NCBI RefSeq assembly: GCF_020882015.2
Contig: NZ_CP086555.2
Span: 248,001 to 312,000, forward strand
Direction: 5' to 3'
Length of the DNA: 64,000 nucleotides
Source of the DNA: Candidatus Borrelia undatumii
GTDB lineage: Bacteria; Spirochaetota; Spirochaetia; Borreliales; Borreliaceae
How positions within the stretch are numbered: the first letter of the stretch is position 1; the number at the start of each line of letters is the position of its first letter. Below the pieces are notes generated by a model that was not told where the DNA came from, searched no databases, and worked only from the letters and a program-made list of their open reading frames with translations. Below, piece by piece: positions 16,485-25,817 of this stretch. Made by a program: the position numbers and the translations under genes.

Positions 16485-18839
16485 TCAGATAAAGACATCC
16501 CTTGGCTTTGCACCCTTTGCGGTACCCACATATCCCATCTCTTCCATAAGTTCTACAATTCGTGCTGCTCTATTGTATCCTATCTTTAGTCGCCTCTGTA
16601 AATAAGACGCGGAAGCTTTTCTGGTAGAACGAACAATCTCAAGAGCCTCCTCGAACATAGGTTCGTCTGAAGGGTCAGCAGCTATATTCTCCGCCTCACT
16701 CACATTATCAATAAATATCTCATCGTCAATATAGTTTGGAACGCCAAGTTTCTTCACTTCCTCAACCAATCTACACACTTCCTTTTCATCCAAAAATCCA
16801 CCTTGAATCCTTTGGGGGAAAGGAGTAGTAGGACTAACATAAAGCATATCCCCTTTGCCTAAAAGCTTCTCGGCTCCCGAAACTCCAAGAATTATCCTTG
16901 AATCCATAGCACTAGCTACCATAAAAGAAATTCTTGAGGGGAAATTAGCCTTTATCACCCCCGTAATAACATCAACAGATGGTCTTTGGGTGGCAAGAAC
17001 TAAATGTATCCCAACAGCCCTAGCCATAGCTGCAAGCCTAGAAATCAAATTCTCCAAATCTTTCCTTGCAGAAAGGATAAGATCCGCAAATTCATCAATA
17101 ATAATTACAAGGTAAGGCAAGGGCAATTCATTCAACCCCTCATCAATCACTTTTCTATTGTAAGCATTAATGTCTCTGACAAGGAAATTATCAAGAAGAA
17201 CATATCTTCTCTCCATTTCATCAAGGCACCAACGAAGAGCCTCTAAAGCCCTGCGCACATCAGTAATAACAGGAGTCAGCAAATGTGGAATATCATTGAA
17301 AAGCTTAAGTTCAACTATTTTAGGATCTATCATTATGAGTTTAACCTCATCTGGAGACTTTGAAAAAATAATGGAAGCAATAAGCGAGTTTACACAAACT
17401 GACTTGCCAGCTCCAGTAGCACCCGCTATTAAAAGATGAGGAGCATTAACAAGATCAAAAATAACGTTACCTCCACTAATCTCCTTACCAAGTGCAAAAG
17501 GAATTTTAAAATTATCTCTAAATTCTTTACTATCTACTATCTCTGATATCAAAATGAACTCACGTCTCTTATTGGGGATTTCAATCCCCACAGCTTCCTT
17601 GCCGGGTATTGGCGCAATAATCCGTACCCTAACTGCTGCAAGCCTTAAAGCAATGTTATCCGATATAGAAGTTATCCTTGAAAGCTTAATACCCTTGTCA
17701 GGCCGTACAGCGTACATAGTTACAACAGGACCTTTAATGACATCAATAAGCTTGGCGTTAATATTAAACTCTCTAAAAGTTTCCTGCAGAATCATTGACT
17801 GTTTTTGAATTTCCCTCTCATATTCAATATCCTCAGTTTCACTCCTGGGCTCTCTTTTATTAAAAACAGAAATATCTATAAAATAATCACTACCAACTCC
17901 ACTTCCCAAAAAATCATCAGTCGAAACTTTAGCAATACTATCTATTATTCCCCTATGTCTTATATCACTCGCCTTAATTTTTCCGCTAGCCACCAGCTTA
18001 TTACTATCAAATTTTAACAACGGTTTTTGCCAAGACTCTCCGCCACTTAAATCACAATAACTATGTTGCAACTCTTGATTTTCCATTGATCTTTCATCTA
18101 GTAATGGCTTATCTAATCCTTCGGACTGACCAAAAACAGTTTTAGTTAAGTTAACATCAGACGGTGTACTATATTTTCTTGAAAACTTATTAAAAGACCA
18201 CAAGGCCTGATACTCTTCTCCATTAATAATATTATCTTTTCCACCGTGGGGTTTATTACTATCCAAGTCATTACCAAAATCTTCATAAACCTTAATATCT
18301 TTTTTAATCCTTGAAGAGCTTAAAAAGGGGCAATAAGCAAACAAACTCTCAAATAAGACTTGAACCTTAAAGACTAAAAATCGAAACGCATCCAAGGCAA
18401 AGTCAGCATCCCCGAATAAAAGATAATTTAAATAAAACCAAATGATAGATTCTAAAACCAAAAGAAGAAAAACAAAAAAATTACCGAGCACTATTCCAAA
18501 ATTACTCAAAAACCAATTCACAAAACTAGAACCTTCAAGGCTAGAATTAATTTTTAACCAAAATGTTAGAGTAAAAAATATAATGACCGTATAATTCCAA
18601 TTAAATATAAACCTCTTACTAAGCATATTATTCCTGTAAACATACCAATTTACAAGAGGATAGAGTATTAAATAAAATGACAGAAATGAAAAGGTATTTA
18701 GTAGCATTTGCCCCATTAAATTAAAAACAAAAAACACAAATATATTCCCTATGGGGGTTAAAGCCACACAAAGCGAAAACGATATAATAGCCAACATAAA
18801 GAAAAACAAAAATTGAAAATACTGGTAAAAACCCTTCAT
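16485..18839 (-). CDS. ftsK: DNA translocase FtsK/SpoIIIE
   Basis: 784 residues. The N-terminal 180 residues hold about four or five TM helices; a poorly conserved linker (about 190-300) follows; then the motor domain with Walker A GATGAGKSVCVN and Walker B LVIIIDEFADLI; last the winged-helix gamma domain (EEALEIVRSTRKASASYLQR ... EEMGYVGTAKGAKPRDVF) that recognises KOPS-like sites. It pumps DNA through the closing septum to finish chromosome segregation. The linker is short compared with E. coli FtsK. On a linear Borrelia chromosome its role in dimer resolution would differ, since linear replicons do not form dimers by crossing over. Corresponds to BB0257. Confidence 0.95.
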   Translation of the reverse strand: MKGFYQYFQFLFFFMLAIISFSLCVALTPIGNIFVFFVFNLMGQMLLNTFSFLSFYLILYPLVNWYVYRNNMLSKRFIFNWNYTVIIFFTLTFWLKINSSLEGSSFVNWFLSNFGIVLGNFFVFLLLVLESIIWFYLNYLLFGDADFALDAFRFLVFKVQVLFESLFAYCPFLSSSRIKKDIKVYEDFGNDLDSNKPHGGKDNIINGEEYQALWSFNKFSRKYSTPSDVNLTKTVFGQSEGLDKPLLDERSMENQELQHSYCDLSGGESWQKPLLKFDSNKLVASGKIKASDIRHRGIIDSIAKVSTDDFLGSGVGSDYFIDISVFNKREPRSETEDIEYEREIQKQSMILQETFREFNINAKLIDVIKGPVVTMYAVRPDKGIKLSRITSISDNIALRLAAVRVRIIAPIPGKEAVGIEIPNKRREFILISEIVDSKEFRDNFKIPFALGKEISGGNVIFDLVNAPHLLIAGATGAGKSVCVNSLIASIIFSKSPDEVKLIMIDPKIVELKLFNDIPHLLTPVITDVRRALEALRWCLDEMERRYVLLDNFLVRDINAYNRKVIDEGLNELPLPYLVIIIDEFADLILSARKDLENLISRLAAMARAVGIHLVLATQRPSVDVITGVIKANFPSRISFMVASAMDSRIILGVSGAEKLLGKGDMLYVSPTTPFPQRIQGGFLDEKEVCRLVEEVKKLGVPNYIDDEIFIDNVSEAENIAADPSDEPMFEEALEIVRSTRKASASYLQRRLKIGYNRAARIVELMEEMGYVGTAKGAKPRDVFI

Positions 18840-18860
18840 ACAACATTAACTCTATTAAAA

Positions 18861-19652
18861 TTAAAGAAAGAAATAAACTATACCAGAAAGAAAAAATAGA
18901 TAAGCTGAAAAATAATAAGTTTTGCTCTCCTTAAGTGTTCTAAAAAATAAACCCATTGAAAACAGACCAATGACAAAAGCAACAAGCGCCCCCAAATTTA
19001 TTTCAAAAAAATTAAAAACCATATTAAAAGAAAATAATTCCCTCTGCCTCAGCAACAAACTCCCAAACACAATAGGGATTAAAGATAAAAACGAAATCTC
19101 GAACGCTTTTGTCCTACTAAACCCAAGAAAAACTGAGGCAAAAATTGTAATTCCAGAACGAGAAATACCAGGCATCACACCAACTCCCTGCATAAACCCA
19201 ATAAAAACCCCTGAAAACAAAACATAATCCTTCAATTTAAGAGCCAAAAGCTCAGATTCAATTAACAACAATAAAACACCCGTTAAAACAAAATTCAGTA
19301 AGACTACATTAGAAGTAAACAATACCTCAATCGTCCCTATGAAAATCCCAACAAACGCAGTGACAAAAGTGATCGTTGCTATAAGCAATATAGTCTTTAA
19401 ATTATCTAAATCCAACAAAGTAGATCTTCTTAAAAAGAATCTCACCAAACTCAGGAAAAGTTCTAATATCCGATAGCGATAATAAATCACTACAACTAAA
19501 ACAGTAGCGAAATGCAAATAAATATCAAACACAATCGGAACCTCAAGCCCCATAATCTTTTTTAAAAGTAACAAATGCCCCGAACTCGAAATAGGCAAAA
19601 ACTCAGCAATTCCTTGAACAGTTCCTAAAACAACAACCTTAAAAGGATTCAC
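18861..19652 (-). CDS. uppP: undecaprenyl-diphosphatase UppP/BacA
   Basis: 263 residues with about eight TM segments. Both signature motifs are visible: the N-terminal [16 protein letters not shown] (E/Q-rich motif 1) and [10 protein letters not shown] (PGxSRS phosphatase motif). It dephosphorylates undecaprenyl pyrophosphate on the outer face of the membrane, recycling the lipid carrier used by MraY in this same window. It lies 21 bases after ftsK's upstream end and 17 bases from slt on the same strand, so a wall-related cluster uppP-slt-ftsK is likely co-transcribed. Corresponds to BB0258. Confidence 0.95.
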   Translation of the reverse strand: MNPFKVVVLGTVQGIAEFLPISSSGHLLLLKKIMGLEVPIVFDIYLHFATVLVVVIYYRYRILELFLSLVRFFLRRSTLLDLDNLKTILLIATITFVTAFVGIFIGTIEVLFTSNVVLLNFVLTGVLLLLIESELLALKLKDYVLFSGVFIGFMQGVGVMPGISRSGITIFASVFLGFSRTKAFEISFLSLIPIVFGSLLLRQRELFSFNMVFNFFEINLGALVAFVIGLFSMGLFFRTLKESKTYYFSAYLFFLSGIVYFFL

Positions 19653-19669
19653 TAGCCGTTCTCAACAAT

Positions 19670-21850
19670 CTAGACCCCCCTGGACAACCTACCCACAATA
19701 TACTCAACCACAAAATCTATGCCCTTACCCTCATACAACGCATCATAAAGCACAGAATAAACCAATATCTTCTTAATATAATTCCTAGTTTGGCCAAAAG
19801 GAATTGCTTCAATAAAAAGTTCCCTGGGCATATGTCCATAAGCCTGCTCCCACTTACGAACATTTCCAATCCCAGCATTATAAGACGCAAGAGCCTTATA
19901 AACATCTCCCACTGTCCCTATTCTTTTTTTTAAATAATAAGTCCCCATAACCACATTGTCTTTTGGATGTTTCAAATCGTAATCATAATACTTAATCTCT
20001 CTGGATACATCAATTGCCGTTGAAGGCATAATCTGCATAAGTCCAACAGCACCTGGCCTAGACACAGCAGCTTTTTTAAAACTACTCTCAGCCTTTATTA
20101 AGGAGAAAACAAGACTAGACTCAAGTACGCGCCTGCTTGACCAATATTTTACCAAAGAACTATACAAATAAGGGTAAATGCGTTTATAATCATTTCTGTT
20201 TAAAGCAGATTTATCTTGCCTTACAAGATAATTAATAGCAAGTGCAGCCTCATAATAATACTCACTCCTTATAAGATCATCATAAAGTACACGGTAAAAA
20301 TTGGGTGAAAACCTATGACCATTCTTAAAATCATCTGCAACAAAAGCGCTAACATAAGAATGTAGATTAAATCTCAGAAAACCCTCTAAAAACCTTTCAT
20401 AATCAGTCAGCTCATAATTAGTGTCTAAATTACCTCCAAAAAAATCATCAATATCTTGACCCAACAAATATTTACTCATAAGAGAAGGATAAGAAGCCTT
20501 GTTATACCGAATAGAAGAACGCAAAAGCTCACCATATTCATTTCCCGATTTAGCCCTAACAAACTTATGATATACAAGTCTTGCATTAATAAATGCAAGT
20601 CTAGCCAAAACAGACCCATCAAGTACATCTTTACCATTATGATAAAGCGTATATAAATTATCATAATCCCCAAGTTGAATGGCTTCTAAAATATACTCAT
20701 CCAATATCTTAATAAACGCAGGATTACTGCTGTCTGCATATGTATAAAATTTAGATATGTTTTGAGAAAAATAATTCCTTGCCTTTTGTGTAAATATCAA
20801 ATTTCTAAACACCTCATTCAGCATCCCCAGCCTATAAGATTCATTTTCTAACAAATTATCCTCTAAATAGTCAATCACAGTGGGCAAGCCAGCTTCTGTC
20901 TTTAACCTCAAGCCTATAAGACCCAAATAGTAATCCTTATACACACTATTTAAATTACTAAAAAAAGCAAAAGCCTTGCCTAGGCGCCCTGACGCTAAAA
21001 AAACCTTATAAACATCATCTAAAAATACAAAATTATTATAATAATCCTTAAAATTATTACTTAATATATTTATTGCACCCTCTAGATTCCCTTTAGCCAA
21101 TAAAGCCTTAAACCTAACAAGGCTCAAAAGACCTATACTTAAACTCCCAAACCTTTCATCCAAAATAAGATAATCATGTGCCCTTACATGCAGATAACCT
21201 GCTGGAAAATCCTCAAACAACCTTCTAAAATAAACCAATGACTTATCAATATCCGAAATATTGAAATAAAGAACAGCTTTAAACAGAATATTTTCATTCA
21301 CCTGAGACTCTAAAAGATCCATCTTATCTAGTTTATTTAAAACTAAAATAGCTTCCTCATTCTTTTTCTGCCAATAAAGACTTTTAAAGTATCCTAAAGC
21401 AATATACCTATTATCTTCATATCTCCTGTCAAGCTTCCGTCCAATAAGTTCAGCCTCAAAATATTCTCTCCTCGCATTATGATATTCCAAAAGCCTAACA
21501 CCAGCAAACTGCGAAACAATATCGTTGCCACTATCTATCGCCTTAAGCATGTATTCTCTAAATTTTTCTTCATATCCTATTTTCCTGAAAAGATAGGCAA
21601 CATACACATACGTACCTGAATCTATACCAAAATGCTCATCAAAATTTTGACCCTCATAATCAAAATTCCACAACCAGTTTAAATGATGCAAATCAAAGGT
21701 ATTTGCATTCCTCTGTACCACACCAATATTTAAAGATTCTCTTTCAAGAGAACAAGACAATAAACTCGATAGCAACAAAAAAGAAAAGATAGGCTGACTG
21801 AACAAAAAAAATGTTATTTTAAACGGAATCGATTCTTTCATACTTTTCAA
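19670..21850 (-). CDS. slt: lipoprotein soluble-type lytic murein transglycosylase
   Basis: 726 residues from a TTG at 21850, which has GAGGAA seven bases upstream; GTG at 21865 and ATG at 21841 are alternatives. The signal sequence ends in a spirochaetal lipobox LLS-C (Cys33), so it is a lipoprotein. The middle is helical repeats (TPR-like superhelix, as in Slt70). The C-terminus is the SLT domain with catalytic Glu in KAESSFKKAAVSRPGAVGLM, then QIMPSTA and ASYNAGIGNVRKW. It cleaves glycan strands forming anhydro-muropeptides, and may open the wall for flagella or septation. It overlaps the upstream gene's end by 32 bases. Corresponds to BB0259. Confidence 0.92.
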   Translation of the reverse strand: MKSMKESIPFKITFFLFSQPIFSFLLLSSLLSCSLERESLNIGVVQRNANTFDLHHLNWLWNFDYEGQNFDEHFGIDSGTYVYVAYLFRKIGYEEKFREYMLKAIDSGNDIVSQFAGVRLLEYHNARREYFEAELIGRKLDRRYEDNRYIALGYFKSLYWQKKNEEAILVLNKLDKMDLLESQVNENILFKAVLYFNISDIDKSLVYFRRLFEDFPAGYLHVRAHDYLILDERFGSLSIGLLSLVRFKALLAKGNLEGAINILSNNFKDYYNNFVFLDDVYKVFLASGRLGKAFAFFSNLNSVYKDYYLGLIGLRLKTEAGLPTVIDYLEDNLLENESYRLGMLNEVFRNLIFTQKARNYFSQNISKFYTYADSSNPAFIKILDEYILEAIQLGDYDNLYTLYHNGKDVLDGSVLARLAFINARLVYHKFVRAKSGNEYGELLRSSIRYNKASYPSLMSKYLLGQDIDDFFGGNLDTNYELTDYERFLEGFLRFNLHSYVSAFVADDFKNGHRFSPNFYRVLYDDLIRSEYYYEAALAINYLVRQDKSALNRNDYKRIYPYLYSSLVKYWSSRRVLESSLVFSLIKAESSFKKAAVSRPGAVGLMQIMPSTAIDVSREIKYYDYDLKHPKDNVVMGTYYLKKRIGTVGDVYKALASYNAGIGNVRKWEQAYGHMPRELFIEAIPFGQTRNYIKKILVYSVLYDALYEGKGIDFVVEYIVGRLSRGV

Positions 21851-22961
21851 TCTTTTCTTCCTCACGAGTACAATGATAAGAAATTTCCAAATTTCTAGGA
21901 TTTAAAACTTTAGAAAAAATCAAAAATAATGAAAAAAATGTCAACAAAAACAAAGAAATAAGACTCAAATAAAGCATAAAGGTCTGCACAAAACCCTCCA
22001 TCCTTGAATCTGCATTTAACTGATTACTTTCAATATCAGCATCAAATACTTTGTTACTATCCAAAAAAACATCACCAACAGAGCTTTCTCCCAAACCCTT
22101 GTCAATATCTGCAATAATATCATTAACACTCAAGTCATCAAAATAAGAATCTTTGTACCCAACAACATCAACACTACTAAAATCAATATCTTCATCCTCA
22201 ACGAACTTTACAACATCATTATCGGAATCAAAAATAACATCATCATTACTGCCCTCAGAAGACAAATCAGACAAACCAATAGCATCTCCTACTAAATTAC
22301 CCCCACCATTCACTCTATGCAAAGATTCACCCACATTATCGCCACTCTCAAAAATATCTCTTTTAGGGTTAGTATCCACCTCTTCCAAGATAAAATCAGA
22401 ACTGAAATCCAAAGCACCAAATGAATTAGATACGTCCGTCTCGCCTTCATTGACTAACCTAGTCTCATCGAAAGAATACAACTCCTTTTCATCCAACAAA
22501 TTACCAACACTATCTGGAGAAAAATCGTTCTCACTAAAATCAACACCTAAACTTTCAGCAGACTCATCCTCAGGCTTCAAATCACCAGAACCGGATGCAG
22601 GCTTCTTTTTAATCTGACTCCCACCAAATCTCCCCGAATCCACGCCAAGATTCAGCAAGCTCAAATCAAACCTAGATCTACTCTCAACTCCACCACACTC
22701 ACCATAAACATAAAGCATCCCAGAGTCGACTTTAAAATAAACATCTATATCGGAACTCTCCCTTGCAAGATTATCTAAAAAAAAAGATCCAAGAAGAACA
22801 GGATTAGGAAAGTCTTCAAACTCGCTAACATAAAGATCCAACTTCACATTAGTTTCGTCTAAAAGCTTACCCAAAACCACTTTTTTTACAGAAACATCCC
22901 CCAGACCTAAAACCGGAAAATACTCCTCGTCAGAAAGCCTTATTGCCAAAAACCCTTTCAA
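21819..22961 (-). CDS. membrane-anchored acidic protein with Hsp70 SBD-beta-like N-terminus
   Basis: 380 residues. I do not know a named function. The first 115 residues (FPVLGLGDVSVKKVVLGKLL, LDLYVSEFEDFPNPVLLGSF, DIDVYFKVDSGMLYVYGE) follow the strand pattern of the Hsp70 substrate-binding beta domain and align nearly gap-free with that of the dnaK2 product in this window. Then comes a very acidic, Ser/Asp/Val-rich low-complexity region (about 120-320) and a single TM helix near residue 340-362 (FMLYLSLISLFLLTFFSLFL) with a short basic tail. Start: TTG at 22970 touches its SD (AGAGG), so TTG at 22961, nine bases away, is preferred. Operon with slt. Corresponds to BB0260. Confidence 0.72.
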   Translation of the reverse strand: MKGFLAIRLSDEEYFPVLGLGDVSVKKVVLGKLLDETNVKLDLYVSEFEDFPNPVLLGSFFLDNLARESSDIDVYFKVDSGMLYVYGECGGVESRSRFDLSLLNLGVDSGRFGGSQIKKKPASGSGDLKPEDESAESLGVDFSENDFSPDSVGNLLDEKELYSFDETRLVNEGETDVSNSFGALDFSSDFILEEVDTNPKRDIFESGDNVGESLHRVNGGGNLVGDAIGLSDLSSEGSNDDVIFDSDNDVVKFVEDEDIDFSSVDVVGYKDSYFDDLSVNDIIADIDKGLGESSVGDVFLDSNKVFDADIESNQLNADSRMEGFVQTFMLYLSLISLFLLTFFSLFLIFSKVLNPRNLEISYHCTREEEKIEKYERIDSV

Positions 22962-23012
22962 TAATTCCAACCTCTTTGTTTCCCTACAAAAACAAATTTA
23001 CTCATAGTAGTT

Positions 23013-23042
23013 ATAATATAATATAAGTAATATTATATTCAA
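23013..23042 (-). promoter_or_regulatory. predicted promoter for the leftward acidic-protein/slt genes
   Basis: Minus strand TTGAAT (23037-23042), 18 bases, TATTAT (23013-23018). The spacer is filled by a 10-bp inverted repeat (23015-23039). Confidence 0.45.
23015..23039. repeat. 10-bp perfect inverted repeat in a divergent promoter region
   Basis: AATATAATAT (23015-23024), loop AAGTA, ATATTATATT (23030-23039). It consists only of A and T, so chance is a real alternative, but it sits exactly between the predicted -10 and -35 boxes of the leftward promoter and could be an operator. Confidence 0.4.
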
Positions 23043-23076
23043 CTTGTAGCTAGTTTTTATTCGAAATAGAAACGCT

Positions 23077-23105
23077 TTGATTATGCTTTATATTTTTCTT
23101 ATAGT
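23077..23105 (+). promoter_or_regulatory. predicted promoter for the TPR gene
   Basis: TTGATT (23077-23082), 17 bases, TATAGT (23100-23105). The leader would be about 25 bases and contains the strong AGGAGGA SD at 23124-23130. Confidence 0.55.
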
Positions 23106-23136
23106 ATTACTAAATATAGGTTTAGGAGGAACTTAG

Positions 23137-24519
23137 GTGTTTTCATTATTTATAATAGTTTCCTCATTTATAGTGTCCTTTTTGATATTTCTACTTTTCA
23201 AGCTTGCAATGAAGGCCACACAGATGAGAGAAAATAGTATTTATAACAAAAAGTCAGATAGAACAAAGAAGTTAATAGAAAAAGCTACGAACATGCTTAA
23301 AACAAATCCAAACGAAATCAGGGCTCTCCAGACCCTAAACAATTACTATTATGATAACAAGGATTCTGAGAATGGAATTAAATATGCAAAAAGATTATGC
23401 CAGCTTATAGAAGAAAATCCTATAAGCCAAGACATAGACTCCCTTAAGGCTTTCTTAAGTTACGGGTTTTATAACCTTGAGAGAAATTTTAACAGAGAAG
23501 CACTAGAATACCTTAAGAAAGCTTATGCAATAAAAAAAAATGATACAGATGTTACCTATTACCTTGGAATAGCATTCTTAAGAAACGAATATTATAAAGA
23601 AGCTCTCCATTATCTTACAAAGATATACAAATTTGATAAAGAAAAAAAACAAGCTTTAAAATACATAGGAATAGTTCTTTTCCATATGGAAAATTATCAC
23701 AAGGCTGTTGGAATATTTAATAACATAAAAAATTATATACAGGACGATGTGAATGCTCTTTTAATTTATGCCAAATGCTTACTCAAGCTCAATAAAGACA
23801 GCCTAGCTCTTGAAATAGCGGATAACTTAAGACACAGAGATGGCATGATATACGAATCTCTCTTAATCGAGTCTGAAATTCATGCAAAAAACAATAATTT
23901 AGAAAAGTTAGAAAAAAACGTTAAAGAAATCATCAAAGTAAAACCTGATTTGCCTAAAAAAATATTTCTTGAACTGTTTTATAAATTGGGAGAGCTTTAC
24001 ATGGAGTATGAAAACTATCAAAAAGCAACCGAAGTTTTTATTCAAGTTGAAAGAGCTGATTCAAACTATAAAAAAGTAAACGAAAAACTAGAATTTAGTA
24101 GAAAGCTAAGCGAAAATCTGTCGCTTAGAATATATCTTAAATGTTCAAAAGAAAAATTTGAAAAATTAGCCAGTGAAATTATACTTAAGATATATAAAAA
24201 CAAATTTCAAGTAAGAGACGCAAAGACAAATGAAGTAACTTCTCAGTTTATGGACATAAATTTTCAGCTCGCAAATAATCAATGGGAGGAGAATTTAATA
24301 GTAAGATTTGTTAGAACAGAACAAGAGATCCTAGGGGAGTTATTTTTAAGAGATCTTATTTCAAAAACTAAAGAGAATAAGTTAAAGGGCTTATGCATAG
24401 CACCGGCTGTATTTTCCACTAAGGCCAAACAAATGATAGAAGGCAGGTTAATTGACCTGATAGAAGGAAAAAAATTAATACAAATACTGAACAAAATAAA
24501 TATATCAAAATATCACTAA
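23137..24519 (+). CDS. membrane-anchored TPR protein
   Basis: 460 residues from a GTG start with AGGAGGA six bases upstream. An N-terminal TM helix (about 2-24, SLFIIVSSFIVSFLIFLLFK) is followed by tetratricopeptide-like helical pairs from about 45 to 310; clear examples are YLKKAYAIKKNDTDVTYYLG and YQKATEVFIQVERADSNYKK. The C-terminal 130 residues form a separate domain I cannot name. TPR proteins are scaffolds; no catalytic motif is seen. It stands alone on the plus strand between two leftward genes and converges with the LysM/M23 gene with one base between stop codons. Corresponds to BB0261. Confidence 0.75.
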   Translation: MFSLFIIVSSFIVSFLIFLLFKLAMKATQMRENSIYNKKSDRTKKLIEKATNMLKTNPNEIRALQTLNNYYYDNKDSENGIKYAKRLCQLIEENPISQDIDSLKAFLSYGFYNLERNFNREALEYLKKAYAIKKNDTDVTYYLGIAFLRNEYYKEALHYLTKIYKFDKEKKQALKYIGIVLFHMENYHKAVGIFNNIKNYIQDDVNALLIYAKCLLKLNKDSLALEIADNLRHRDGMIYESLLIESEIHAKNNNLEKLEKNVKEIIKVKPDLPKKIFLELFYKLGELYMEYENYQKATEVFIQVERADSNYKKVNEKLEFSRKLSENLSLRIYLKCSKEKFEKLASEIILKIYKNKFQVRDAKTNEVTSQFMDINFQLANNQWEENLIVRFVRTEQEILGELFLRDLISKTKENKLKGLCIAPAVFSTKAKQMIEGRLIDLIEGKKLIQILNKINISKYH

Positions 24520-24520
24520 T

Positions 24521-25768
24521 TCATCTGAGATACTTCATAGGATTCTCTGTTTTTCCGTCTTTAAAAATGGTGAAATGCAAATGATTTCCCGTGCTATATC
24601 CTGTACTCCCCATGTGCCCTATCACTTGTCCTCTTGTAACCCTTTGCCCTACTTTGACTGCAAAAGAACCCAGATGAGCATAAAGGGTCTGAAAGCCATT
24701 ATTATGCGAGATAACGATATATTTCCCATATCCTCCCGCATTAAACCCAGCCGTTACCACAATACCCTCTTTTGATGCCTTAATAGGAGTATTAGCCGCA
24801 TTTGCAATATCAATCCCGTTATGAAAACTAATAACCCTAGTAAAGGGATCTGGGCGATACCCGTAGCCAGAGGTAATAATTCCTTGAGTTGGAAAGAGGA
24901 AAACTTCTCCTAAAGCATCTTTGAGTGCCTCCCTAGGCATTCTTCCTCCTGGAATAAAGAGATTTTGACCCAAAGAGAGTACTTCATTATCAAGGTTATT
25001 AGCATCAAGAATGTCTACCTTGGCGATGTTATACTTCTTTGCAATTGAAGACAAAGAATCATTTCTTTCAACGGTATGCAGAACCCCTTTCATATTGGGA
25101 ACATTAATTACTAAATTGGGCCTAATATTTCTTACATCTTTAATCTTATTGTAAGAGATTAAAGTTTCACTCGTTATGCTATATCTGGAGGCAATATGAG
25201 AAAGCGTCTCTCCCGGCTTAATCTTATGCTCAACGACCTTTAAAATCAAAGGCTTTTTTAAACCCTCATATTTCTCTTCATTTACAGTAAACGGATCATT
25301 GTTAATATGATTTAAATCCTGATCGCTGTAATATAAAAAAGTATCAATAAAATAATCCTTTGGAAAGCTAAGCCTGCTAAGGAACATATAGGAACCGTAA
25401 TAGGAAAAGATATCCAAATAAAATATTAATGTCAAAATGAAAATTACGGCATTTAATCTAAAAATAAAGCTATGGTTCAGGTCAGCATCAAAATTATCCT
25501 CAAGATTAATCCCAGAATGCTTATAGAAATACCGATACTTATAACTTTTAATGCCCATTATTCTGTGCTTAAATAGAGCTAAAAATAGATTAATCACATA
25601 AAAAGACTTTCTGAAAAAACTCAAAAATCGAAAAGATTTATTTCTTCTTCTAGTAAGATCGGCAACTTTGCTAAAATCTTTTAATTCAAAATCACCCTTA
25701 ATGGTTTTATTGAACAAAAAATTTCTGTTTCTCTTCCCAACATTCTGTCCCTTTTTTGGTATAATCAT
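24521..25768 (-). CDS. LysM-M23 cell-wall peptidase
   Basis: 415 residues. A basic N-terminus (about 1-110) leads to a TM helix (about 117-137, AVIFILTLIFYLDIFSYYGS), then two LysM peptidoglycan-binding domains (HKIKPGETLSHIASRYSITS and HTVERNDSLSSIAKKYNIAK, about residues 185-275), and an M23 domain with FHNGIDIANAANTP (HxxxD) and GNHLHFTIF (HxH). This is the NlpD/MepM plan: a membrane-tethered endopeptidase that binds the wall with LysM. It probably acts in wall growth or separation. Start ATG with AAGG seven bases upstream; a TATAAT (minus strand of 25779-25784) lies very close upstream. Divergent from lepB. Corresponds to BB0262. Confidence 0.9.
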   Translation of the reverse strand: MIIPKKGQNVGKRNRNFLFNKTIKGDFELKDFSKVADLTRRRNKSFRFLSFFRKSFYVINLFLALFKHRIMGIKSYKYRYFYKHSGINLEDNFDADLNHSFIFRLNAVIFILTLIFYLDIFSYYGSYMFLSRLSFPKDYFIDTFLYYSDQDLNHINNDPFTVNEEKYEGLKKPLILKVVEHKIKPGETLSHIASRYSITSETLISYNKIKDVRNIRPNLVINVPNMKGVLHTVERNDSLSSIAKKYNIAKVDILDANNLDNEVLSLGQNLFIPGGRMPREALKDALGEVFLFPTQGIITSGYGYRPDPFTRVISFHNGIDIANAANTPIKASKEGIVVTAGFNAGGYGKYIVISHNNGFQTLYAHLGSFAVKVGQRVTRGQVIGHMGSTGYSTGNHLHFTIFKDGKTENPMKYLR

Positions 25769-25783
25769 ATTACGCCTTATTAT
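25756..25783 (+). promoter_or_regulatory. possible promoter for lepB
   Basis: TTGGTA (25756-25761), 16 bases, TATTAT (25778-25783). It overlaps the start region of the divergent LysM/M23 gene. Weak evidence by pattern only. Confidence 0.3.
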
Positions 25784-25817
25784 ATACTAGGGAGGAGCAT
25801 TTACTGAAAGGCATTTA

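Noticed and set aside
22153-22617. 154-codon plus-strand ORF rich in Ser, Thr and Pro
   Set aside because: It is the antisense frame of the acidic low-complexity region of the gene at 21819-22961; no SD, no family resemblance, composition explained by the Asp/Ser/Val codons opposite.
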